From NCBI GenBank assembly GCA_020740775.1, contig JAHEWK010000023.1, forward strand, positions 248,001-312,000: 64,000 nucleotides of DNA, read 5' to 3'. The notes under the pieces are model-generated. The model saw only the letters and a program-made list of their open reading frames with translations. It was not told the DNA's origin and ran no database searches. Below, one piece after another: positions 55,601-64,000 of the stretch. Positions within the stretch are counted from its first letter, which is position 1. Each line of letters begins with the position of its first letter. This DNA comes from Ilyonectria destructans (taxonomy: Eukaryota; Ascomycota; Sordariomycetes; Hypocreales; Nectriaceae). The translations under genes were made by a program, and so were the position numbers.

Positions 55601-58600
55601 ACATATGACCATTGTTTGGTACTCGAGAACTCACTTGGGTAATCCAAGAAGTGCGCAATCACCTCCACCTGCGATAATGGCCTCTCGGTGAATATTCTGT
55701 TTGCGATTCTCATCAAATACTGGCGATTTAGATTTGCCTTGGCTTCGTAGTTTGCAGTTGTTGCACCTAGCCCGACGGCGCTGGTTGTGCTGATACTCGG
55801 AAAGAGCTCTGCTGCTATGGCCACTCTCTTCCAGATCGGATCTTGGATCTTTGTGGCGTAGTTTGTCAAGTAGTATATCAGCGCCATTGTCTTGCTTTGG
55901 GTCCCGATGAAGGAGATGTCGTGATTGTGCCGCAGCCCGACCGCCATTGGCTTGTTCCATCGGTTGATCATGGGATGTGAGCGTTGGAGCCGAAGTATAC
56001 CATCCGCGCCGAATTCGCTTTTTGTAAAGAGCTTCCAAGGCGCATGGAACCGACATGTGGGCTTTTTGTCCCCCTCCTTGTTATGAGAGTATTTGACACA
56101 AGTTGCGGTATGGACGTGCATCTGGACCCTGCCCGCGCAAAAGTGGGCTTCATCGTCAAACTGTTCAGAGAAGCGCCCTGCATCGGTCATCAGGTAGGAT
56201 ATGTTGTCGTAAACCAGCCTAGTCTCGCTCTCCTCGCTAAAGGCAGCAGATTCATCCAGGTCCTGGATAATAGTTCAGCTTCCGACCCCACATTGGCTTT
56301 CGGTCATATCAGTATATGAATGTACGTACCTCAGTGAAGACAGAATCGACATATTTCAGGATTCCTTCCCTTTCCATCGCCGCACTCTCATCATCCTCCC
56401 CGTTTCCATGAGCACCGACAAAGTGTCCGAGCTCCAAGTTCCCTTCAAGCCATAGCAAACCATGGACATGAAGAGCACCGCGTTCGTTGGTCTCGACAGC
56501 GCCAAAATACTGTCCAATCTGACCAAACACAGATTCCTCCCCAACCTTGACGTAATGCTCAAAGAACATCTCTACTTCGCGGTGGAAGAAGATGGCAGAG
56601 CTTATGGGGTCAGTTATCGCCAGCTTCACTCTCTCATACCTATCCTGAAGGGCCCGAAGCAGGGTTGCTTCCGCGGCAGCCTTGTCCTCCTTTCGATATG
56701 CCGCCAGACGTAGCTTTACCGGGTTCGTAATGTCATTAGGGTTCAGCGTAAACCAAATCGCCGGTAGACCGTATCTGATGATGAGCGCTTTAATCTTTCT
56801 GCGCATGGCTAGCCGCGACTCCTGCGACATGGCCTGTTTGTGGCCAAAGTATGAGATGTATCGCAGGAGCTTTTTGATATCTTCATCTCGGGTGCTCCCG
56901 CCAGCCTCTAACTCCTTTTGCACTTCCGCCAGTCTCTCTAGTGTTAACGACTGAATGATCCTCTCAACCTCAGGAAAATCGTTCCGTCGCACGCTCACCA
57001 TACTTACTCCTCTATTCCTAGACCGAACCTCTATGTTGAACACTAGGAATGAAAACGCCGGATGATTGGCAAAGCGACCACCATGTCGTTGCAGCACTTT
57101 CTTCATCCATGCGTGAAGTCCGAGATTACGTGTTGGCGAAGTCGCATCCTCTCCACCCTCTCCACCCTCTCCAATACTGTCTCTATCACGGACATGCCCT
57201 GTGAGCTGGACACTGTTCTTCCACAGGTCCGATTCCATCTCTTCCTTGCACCGTGGCCCACCGAAACCGAATGGGAATAGTGTTGGAAATGCTTTTGCAA
57301 GATGCCAGAGATCATTGCTATCTGCAAACTCATTGCCTCTTGAAATGTGAATGTATGGCTGAAGGTGGGAATCCTGCGCGCTCCCAGTCGGCTGGTTGGG
57401 CGGCTGTGTTTGCGCATTTGTGTGTCCACCTCTGATTGTATCAATAGCAAATTGCAGTTTATCGGCATCGGTTGCTCGCGGTGCTGTATCCAGTGGAAAC
57501 ATACCAGATGCAAGGATCTCATCAAGAAAGCTTCCCATGCCCTCATACTCGAGCTCCTCCCGACTGCGCTCGTCATAGAGCTGCTGATCCTCGTCGTAAC
57601 TTACATCATTCTCATCATACGCTCTGCCCAGCCCGTCCACAATCTGTTCGAGTGACTGGGGCCCAGCGTCATCCATTCCACGTTCTGCCGGGGGCACGAT
57701 GTGCGCTGTTCGCGTTTCTTCCCATGCCGATGGTTCATCTCTCTCTATCCTGTCATAGATCTGGCTCGGAACCCCATGCGCCGGCTCTCCCCAACTATCC
57801 AACTCGGCTTTGTCGATTTGGATGTGCCGATAGTGGGGGTTAAATTCTTTTAGCCAAAGCAACGCCCGTTCCACAGCTCCTCTCCGGACTGAGAGCAACT
57901 TAGATAGATCGCTGGGGGCTGGTCTCTGCGGCCCATGCCAGGATATATGGATATCCTCCAAAGATTGTAGAAGCGGATGTGGTAGTACTGTGGTAACCAA
58001 GTCTTGAACACTGTTTGGAAACACAGTTATGTGACCCTTTACATGCCGTGCATATGCCGTACTCTGTTTGGTGCTTTTTGTCACTTTGATTCTTGCAACG
58101 AAGCCGAAATGGGTGTTGAGTGCAATCAGCTTCTCCTCAACCAAAGTCAAATCTCTGAGAGCATCCGGGTACATGTGCTCGCAACCAAGTGCTTGATGCA
58201 AGTTCCCGCCCCGCGCCATATTGCATTCGCGGATCTTCATGGCACAGTTTTCGCAGCTCGGTATAGCCTTGCCAACAGGGAAGCAATCTGGACATGAATA
58301 CGTGAGGCAGCTATTCATCGCTGCGCTATTTGTCCACTCTTCCCAGCTAAGCTCTTTTATCTCCGTGGTGCTGATCTTCTGATAGCATATCATGCATGTG
58401 TGTATGGGTAGGGTGTCGATGTTGTGAAATGCTTGATAAAAGTCCATGACTGTGGATATATTCCTCTCACGGGGAACCGGCTTACGCCAATCCTTTGTGT
58501 AGGATATTCTCTCGTTCTCAGTAAATTCATCTTCCAGATGCTTAATTGCTCTCTCGAATGCCTGGGCTTGCTCTTCAAGGTTGCTATTCTCAACCCGTCT

Positions 58601-59638
58601 TCGATTTTGCCTTTTGTTTTGTTCTTGTCCGTGTTGATCAGCCTTACGCTTGGCGCCAAGTTCTTGTTGGCCATGTTGATCCACATCTGAAAAGCTTGGA
58701 ATGCTCATACATTGCTGCACGCCCAGTGCATTGTGCGGGTGATATTGGCTGGCGTCGGTTATTTCTGCAGCCTGTGTGGGGTTTGGTGCTATCAGCGGTT
58801 GCGCTGGTACAGGTTTTATTTGCTGTGCTTGTTGCGACCTCCTTTTCTGACGTCGTGGAGCATTAGATGGCAACTGGGAACTGGCTGGGGGGGTCCCAAC
58901 GGCAACCAGTGGTCTTTGCTGTTGGGTTTGTCTCCTTTGCCGCCAGTTTCTTTCCCGGGCATCTTTCCGTCTTGATGCACGAGAAGTTCGCGGTTTGCCT
59001 CTTGATCTTGGAGGCGCCTGTATTGGTGTCGTACTCCTTGGCGACGGTCGACTCATCCAGCTTTCAGGTCCCTGTATTTGAGTATTGATGGTGTCGGCTT
59101 GGTATGCACTTGGCTGATGTTCCCGCACCCGATTTCCTTCTCGAACATCTCTCCGCTTTGGTGCACGAGAACCTCGCGGCCTGCCTCTTTTTCTTGGAGG
59201 CACTTGTGTCGGCGTCGTGCTCCCTGGGGGTGGCCGGGTCATCCAGTTTCCTGCCGCCTGTGTTTGCGCATTGGCATTGTCGATTTGATTTACACTTGAT
59301 CGGTATTCTTGGTGATTGCCTGGTTTTCTTGATTGGCCAGTTGATTGTGATCCCTCTAGTGCCGGGTCTATAGGTACGGTTTCTGGAATATCACCAGGTG
59401 TACTCGGTTGGACAGTAGAGTGTGACTTCATTAATGCCAAGCCCACAGGCTGGACATCCGGAACACGATCGCATATGCTTGGTTGGACAATAGAATGTGA
59501 TTCTCTTAGTGTTGCGTTTGTATTCGAGTTTGCCGCACTAAAGATATCATTGTACGTGTTCAGCCCGAGACTGCTAATTGTGCTGCCAGGCGTTCGACCA
59601 CGCAACCTTTCAAGTAGAGCAGATAATGACGATTCCAT
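52677..59638 (-). CDS. Helitron Rep/helicase (RepHel) protein, about 2,277 residues
   Basis: Exons 59638-56330, 56262-55163 and 55101-52677, with introns of 67 and 61 nt (donors GTACGT and GTAAGC), join to 6,834 nt without a stop. The N-terminus is disordered, basic and AT-hook-like (RKRGRPRGS), with an internal duplication around residues 130-230. A Cys-rich region follows (HTCMICYQK...CPDCFPVG...CENCAMKI). A Helitron-like N-terminal domain is present (FSFLVFNIEVRSRNRG, AIWFTLNPNDITNPV). The HUH nickase motif is ALHVHGLLWL (His1057, His1059). The paired tyrosines lie in ALIYYLTNYATKIQD in exon 2. The PIF1-type SF1 helicase in exon 3 has Walker A FLGGEGGTGKSRVIEA, Walker B LLIIDEVSML, LSGDFHQFRPV and AFACTDYKIQGETL. 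It ends QYSPASLL-like at 52677. Role: nicks, unwinds and transfers the element by rolling-circle transposition in the nucleus. All catalytic motifs are present, so it may be active. Confidence 0.93.
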
Positions 59639-59971
59639 TACAAGATAGTCGTGTATTCTTAGGGTGCGTAATCACGTGTATTAAGCCAAATAGCATTATA
59701 AATATGAACAATAAAGGTTGATGCCATTCACAATGCTGTTTTGTGATCGGTACATTCTGGCGCAGAGTTCGATTCTCCCACACCAACCTGTCCTACTCTG
59801 CTCTTGATCCGATTCTATCCCGATACTCCCACATCATCTTTATCTCTATTATACCTATCAAACTATATGATAATATCGTCTATCGTCATCGTCTTGACCC
59901 ACCTACCAATAAATGATAGCTCTATCCCACCATGGTCTTCTTTACTCTTCCAATTTCATCCCAATATCGGA

Positions 59972-60330
59972 CTTGATTATTCATCCCGTCATCTACTCGG
60001 AGCATCATCACGCCGGTATACCAATAGAGCATCATATTCCACCACCCTCTTACTTTTGTGATGATTAACTTCGGGCTTGATTATTCATTCCATCATCCAC
60101 TCGGAGCATCATCACACCGGTATACCAGTAGAGCATCATACTCCCCCACCCTCTTATTCTTATAACATTAATAACATCAGGCTTGATTATTCATCCCATT
60201 ATCTAGTCGGAATGCCATTACACCGGTAGACCAATACGGCATCATACTCCTCCACCCTCTTATTCATATGGCCGCTGCAGTATTGATATACCAATAGATC
60301 AAAATATCCCTTCACCCTCTTTCCTTGTAA
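59972..60330. repeat. Tandem repeat, about 105-bp unit, 3.3 copies
   Basis: Each unit carries CTTGATTATTCATCCCATC, CTCGGAGCATCATCAC, CCGGTATACCAATAGAGCAT and CCACCCTCTTA. Starts are near 59972, 60076 and 60182, and a fourth partial copy ends near 60330. Copies differ by point changes. Confidence 0.88.
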
Positions 60331-60467
60331 TGGTAACATCGATGGGCACTTATGTGATTGATATAATACACACCACGTTATTTCATCTACCTATCATATA
60401 CTGCCCAGCTCTCATACTTGTTTTTTTTCTTTCTTTTCATGTATTAATATCTTACTCAATTCTTTGT

Positions 60468-60740
60468 AATCGTGGAAGAAGCAATTCTGTTCAACAGCTA
60501 CGTTGATTGATCAATTCCGCTGTGCAAGTATCCACTTGGCAGGGATCAACGTTCTTACCTCAAGGTGCTTTACTGCGATCGGCGACATGTGCTGACGTTT
60601 TGGCCAATCCTTTGTACTCATGGAAAAAGCAAATCTGTTCACCATCTACATTAATTGGTCAATTCAATTGTGCAAGTATCCACACCGGCAGGGATAGGAG
60701 TTCTTGGCTGAAAATGTTGGATGGAGATCGGCGATGCTAC
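60468..60740. repeat. Direct repeat, about 144-bp unit, two copies
   Basis: Copy 1 starts GTAATCGTGGAAGAAGCAA, copy 2 GTACTCATGGAAAAAGCAA. Shared blocks are TGTGCAAGTATCCAC, GGCAGGGAT and GATCGGCGA. The copies are diverged and noncoding. Confidence 0.8.
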
Positions 60741-60975
60741 ATCCTGTCTGCGCAACGAAATACAGTATCTTTACCAAGTGGTATCAATCTTCGCATTGTA
60801 TATACTATATAATTTAATCGATTACAAATATCAGATGTATTTCTTCTTTGTTCCCTACATTTATATACCAATCTTGCAGGCTTATCTTACTATTGCTCTC
60901 TCTCTCTCTCTCGCAGAGTCGTAATCTTAACCGCTCTCCCATTTTTTATCGAAACCTTTGCTTGTTCAATATATT

Positions 60976-62487
60976 ATGTCTTCATCAACTTCTACCTCAA
61001 ATTCCACTCTTAGCGGTCATCCCCCTCCGCGCATGCCTTATGACTCTCAGAAAAACCTTGGTAGTGATATGACCATGTCCTTTTTTGGTCAGCTGGATAC
61101 CCCGACGCGGTTTCCTACATCAGATGAACAACTTATAAAGAGCCTCAATGTTGAAGCTCTTGGCAGGGTTTTTCTTCCACCCCCTCCCTATATGACACTG
61201 CCTGAATATTCTGTGCTGCGTCCTGAAGGGTATCGATCCCCTGATCCACTGCCGATCTACTTTAGTCTCAACCTCTCTGTCTATAACCAGCAGATTGTTG
61301 AATCGGAGTGGGAGAATCAGTGGTTCCATTTCACTGGCAAAGTACACCCCTACGCACTGGAGTGGGTGCTACGGGAGCCTGATGTTTTCAGCGATGAAGA
61401 TGGTGACGGCGATGTGTACAAGGTTCCAGTTGTTCTCATACGCGACTTTGGATACCAAGCGTAAGCAGACTTACCATTTCCCCTTAGCTCGAGTTCGAAT
61501 ATCGCGCTTGCCACTAATGTAGCTATCAGCATTGACCCACGAACTCTTTGCAATAGTGAGGGCTTTCCACTTATCCAACCGGTTGTTTCTTTGACGGGGC
61601 AGGTTCTCGGGACAGGTCACACCCACTTGATCAAGGACTCTGTCCCGCTGTTGGATGATGCGCAGCTGAGATGCTGTGCATTTATCCAGTGCTGTACCTA
61701 CATCACTCCTGGTCAGCCATCAAAGAGCCCTTTCAAAGGCTTCCACCCCTTTCAAGTTTTTATTCTCTTTCCTATTCGCGCTTTGCCATTCTCTCTCCTC
61801 TGCAAGAAGATGGCAGATAGGAAAGATACACAGTTTGTACCAGGTGTTCCCTTCAACTGCGTCGGCAAGATTGTTGGCCTGCTTGACCATAGCCTTATGG
61901 TGGCTGCCCCTACAGTTGATGAGAAGGACTATGTTTTCATTGTCGTTCCCGACTCTTGGACGTTTCCGGACAAGAGCACGCCACCTGCACCTGCCGCTAA
62001 CACAGTCTCCCCCTCTAAAACCGAACCTGGCCCATCCCAAGCTGGCGGATTCGCAGCAGCGAGGTCTATGTTCAAGTCTCCCTCAAAGAAATCTTCACAG
62101 GCGCAACAGTCACGGTCACAATCATCACAATCGCCGCAGGGAGGTCCATCCCAACAACCCGTTACACCATCTCAGAACAAAAGGCCCGCAATCTCCGCAT
62201 CTCCATCGTCTCAGTCAAGTTCGAAGAACCCCGCCCCCAAGAGACTCAGGGGGTCTACTGTAACTACCGCAACATCTCCAATCATTGCAGGGTCGCCGGT
62301 CTCCCCTTTAACGTCCGTAGACTCTGATGAAAATGATAACCATGAAGAAGGTGAACCGAAGGAAAACGAGGACTCTCGATCACCTAACATATCTGCCACA
62401 CTCCGATCCTCCGTTCGTCCTAATATGAGGTCATCAACTACCAAACCAGGTGGCAGGAACAAGACGCATCCCACGAAGAGACTTTAA
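60976..62487 (+). CDS. Helitron companion protein, 480 residues, function unknown
   Basis: Exons 60976-61460 and 61530-62487 are joined over a 69-nt intron (GTAAGC...CTATCAG, branch CTAAT), with no stop. Start ATG 60976 (MSSSTSTSNST); an in-frame ATG at 60958 is an alternative. The N-terminal half is globular and beta-rich, with three segments that each begin with a G-x-V step: WFHFTGKVHPYALEWVLREP, VSLTGQVLGTGHTHLIKDS and FNCVGKIVGLLDHSLMVAAP. Each is followed by short hydrophobic strands (VYKVPVVLIRDFG, YVFIVVPDSW). This could be OB-like folding, but no family is recognised. The C-terminal 170 residues are Ser/Gln/Pro-rich and basic (APKRLRGST, KTHPTKRL). It is divergent from RepHel and probably within the same element. 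A role in single-stranded DNA binding, as for RPA-like proteins of plant Helitrons, is inference only. Confidence 0.75.
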
Positions 62488-63361
62488 GTAGCCTAATATA
62501 ATAATAGTTGGTATTTTGGGCTGTTGTATTGGGTTTAGAAAACTTACAGATTGATATGTGGGGGAAATAAGAGTGTGGTTTCAACACCAGTGCGAGTGAT
62601 AAAGTACAATGATCTCAACACCAGGACATCTTGGCATGCCAGCTTCTTATACGCAAATTGTCAATTTTCCCTCTTTAGTATTGCGACTGATTGATCTCTG
62701 CTAGTCTCAGCCCCCTGATCCCTGTCTCAATTATTCACCCTCGCCCTATTGGCTAGGTCTCTTAGTTCCGCATTAAGCTCTTCAAATCGTGCCATTCAAA
62801 ATGGTGCCTGCTCCTCAAAGCCTGCTGCGTACGTCTTATTGGCTACGCAAAATAAAGGTAACACACACACGCGCCCTATTGGCCAAGTCTCTTCATCCAC
62901 CCACCCAGAGCCGACCACTTAAAACTGCGCCCTCTTCTCAACACGTGCAGCAACCCACTAGTAAAACAGCCATACGGGCTCTTGTTGCAAGCTTCGTACC
63001 GAAAGGCTACTCAGCGCAAGGGAGCCGCCAACTTGCCCATCACGCCCAGCTTCCAACTTCCAACGTCCCCCGGCGGACGTGCGCCTTCCCCTGTGCCTTG
63101 AGGAACGAAAGGTCTGCCTTGAGGAACGAAAGGTCTATGCCCCGCCCCCCGGCCACCCCTCAAACTTCTCGCTTCTGATTGGCTCCAAAAATTTGACCAG
63201 GATGTGTTTCAAAGTCCGTCATGATTGGTCGTCGGTGCCTTTTTTCTTCTCCCTCTCTTTTGTCCTAGGAAGCGCGTTTCCCAGCCGCCCGCCGCCGGCG
63301 CTTCCTGATCCGCCTCTGTCATCATGACGTCGCCTAACGCAGCCGTCTCGACTCTTCAGAA
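62488..63361. other. Spacer between companion gene and second Helitron
   Basis: No gene. CGCCCTATTGGC occurs twice (62742, 62870), with other ATTGGC motifs nearby. A direct repeat TTGAGGAACGAAAGGTC occurs twice in tandem at 63098-63134. GCTTCGTACCGAAAGGC (near 62993) resembles the hairpin of the first Helitron's 3' end. The 5' end of Helitron 1 and the 3' end of Helitron 2 should both lie here. Confidence 0.5.
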
Positions 63362-64000
63362 TCAATCATCAAACCAGCGCAACGCCTCCTGAACCGTCCT
63401 GTCGCTCAGTTTCTCCAGTCTCGCCTGCGCCGCAGTCATTTCTTCGGGGACCCTGTTGCCCACCAGGTCTCTCTCCCGCACCTTGGACAGGAGCATAATG
63501 CCGTCCAGCGTCCGGCAACGCGACAGCTGCACGTACAGGCTGTACGGGTCGCACTGCGAGGGGACGACGCGTCCGTCGACGTTTGTCGTCCGCGTCCCTC
63601 GCAGCTCCAGAGCTACGCGCTCGAACGTCCCGCCCTGCACTTTGTAGTCAGTGCACGCAAAAGCCGCCGCGCACGGCAGACCCTTTCGGCTGACATCGTT
63701 CTTTTGCCACGGCCGTTTCCGCTGGCATTGTATCTTAACGCTCATGGGCGTCAGGAGGATCGTGCCCTGCGGCATCCCGACGAAGTGAAAGTCTCTTGTC
63801 GTTTCCGACTCCAGGATTATCCCCGCGGGCGGCCCGAAGTGGATCGTCATGTCGGCCGAGATCCGATGGCCCGGGTACGCCTTGTCAGGAATGACCTCCA
63901 CCGCCGTGTAACTGGCACCGTTGACCAGCTTCAGCCCCTGGTGGGTGTTGTGGTTCACTACGACCGGCATCCCCGGTACGAACATGAAGATGGCCGGCAC
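63362..64000 (-). CDS. Second Helitron RepHel, C-terminal part (runs off the window)
   Basis: 212 codons open to the window edge. The sequence corresponds to the last part of the PIF1 helicase domain: MPAIFMFVPGMPVVVNHNTH, AAFACTDYKVQGGTFERVAL and DPYSLYVQLSRCRTLDGIML. It ends VQEALRWFDD. It aligns along its length with the end of the first RepHel but differs at many positions and is clearly richer in G/C, so it belongs to a different Helitron lineage. No stop occurs inside. The rest, including nickase motifs, lies outside the window, so intactness cannot be judged. Confidence 0.88.
   Translation of the reverse strand: MPAIFMFVPGMPVVVNHNTHQGLKLVNGASYTAVEVIPDKAYPGHRISADMTIHFGPPAGIILESETTRDFHFVGMPQGTILLTPMSVKIQCQRKRPWQKNDVSRKGLPCAAAFACTDYKVQGGTFERVALELRGTRTTNVDGRVVPSQCDPYSLYVQLSRCRTLDGIMLLSKVRERDLVGNRVPEEMTAAQARLEKLSDRTVQEALRWFDD

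Larger units (their letters stand above)
59639..60975. promoter_or_regulatory. Divergent promoter region of the two Helitron genes
   Basis: 1.3 kb between the RepHel start (59638) and the companion-gene start (60976). No gene is seen. It holds a 105-bp tandem array and a 144-bp direct repeat (listed separately). A CT-rich run (CTCTCTCTCTCTCGC) lies at 60898-60915 just before the companion gene and is typical of fungal transcription starts. Confidence 0.6.
51972..62900 (-). mobile_element. Candidate autonomous Helitron
   Basis: Rolling-circle transposon in minus orientation, with its 3' end at 51972. The 3' end reads (minus strand) a 17-nt hairpin, 12 bases, then CTGA followed by T, which fits the canonical CTRR|T rule. 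It contains an intact RepHel gene, a divergent second gene and several repeat arrays. The 5' end was not located and lies beyond 62487; 62900 is only a rough limit. The inclusion of the second gene is inferred from the compact divergent layout and from the fact that the next helicase fragment belongs to another element. Confidence 0.65.

Noticed and set aside
61461..61487. 27-nt intron in the Helitron companion gene
   Set aside because: Too short for a fungal intron; the 69-nt GT-AG intron 61461-61529 with a CTAAT branch site keeps the frame.

Overview
The window looks like DNA from a filamentous ascomycete (Pezizomycotina, perhaps a sordariomycete). Genes carry short introns of about 50-75 nt with GTAAGT-like donors and GCTAAC-like branch sites. 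The recognisable host genes are fungal: a G1 cyclin, a pirin, an ATF/CREB-type bZIP, a two-finger C2H2 regulator and two polytopic membrane proteins. Very high transposon content, many broken genes, a telomere-type RecQ helicase remnant and a WD40 remnant of NLR type point to an accessory or subtelomeric compartment. No rRNA, tRNA, CRISPR or bacterial-type operon was seen.

Layout. 0.8-2.4 kb: spliced membrane protein (minus). 4.4-5.3 kb: 3' end of a LINE. 6.2-7.6 kb: hAT remnant, followed by a possible solo LTR. 8.0-11.4 kb: Mutator-like (MULE) transposase, frameshifted and split by a 361-bp MITE with a target duplication. 12.8-13.6 kb: Cys/Ser/Thr-rich surface protein. 14.0-14.3 kb: TA-flanked MITE. 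15.1-17.5 kb: WD40 and RecQ helicase remnants. 18.9-20.8 kb: ten-exon seven-helix membrane protein with a predicted 3-nt exon. 22-24.4 kb: bZIP fragment, broken RING gene and an intact bZIP factor. 26.4-27.7 kb: C2H2 regulator with one frameshift. 31.4-32.9 kb: G1/S cyclin. 33.4-36.2 kb: decayed Crypton-type tyrosine recombinase.

37.5-42.3 kb is a nest of transposons: a TA-flanked inverted-repeat element, an internally deleted hAT and several solo LTRs, four of them with exact 5-bp target duplications. 42.5-43.2 kb holds an unidentified gene. 44.6-47.1 and 49.5-51.8 kb hold two nearly complete hAT transposases, each broken by a single stop codon. A pirin gene lies between them.

The most notable region is 52-62.5 kb: an apparently complete Helitron. 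Its Rep/PIF1-helicase gene has three exons, no internal stop and about 2,277 codons. A second spliced gene of 480 codons is transcribed divergently from it. The region between the two genes is filled with repeat arrays, and the 3' end has a hairpin followed by CTGA. The C-terminal part of a second, more GC-rich Helitron helicase in the same orientation begins at 63.4 kb and runs off the window. The shared bounds and divergent layout suggest that the companion gene (possible OB-like segments, Ser/Gln/Pro-rich basic tail) travels with the Helitron and may assist single-stranded DNA handling. That function is inference.
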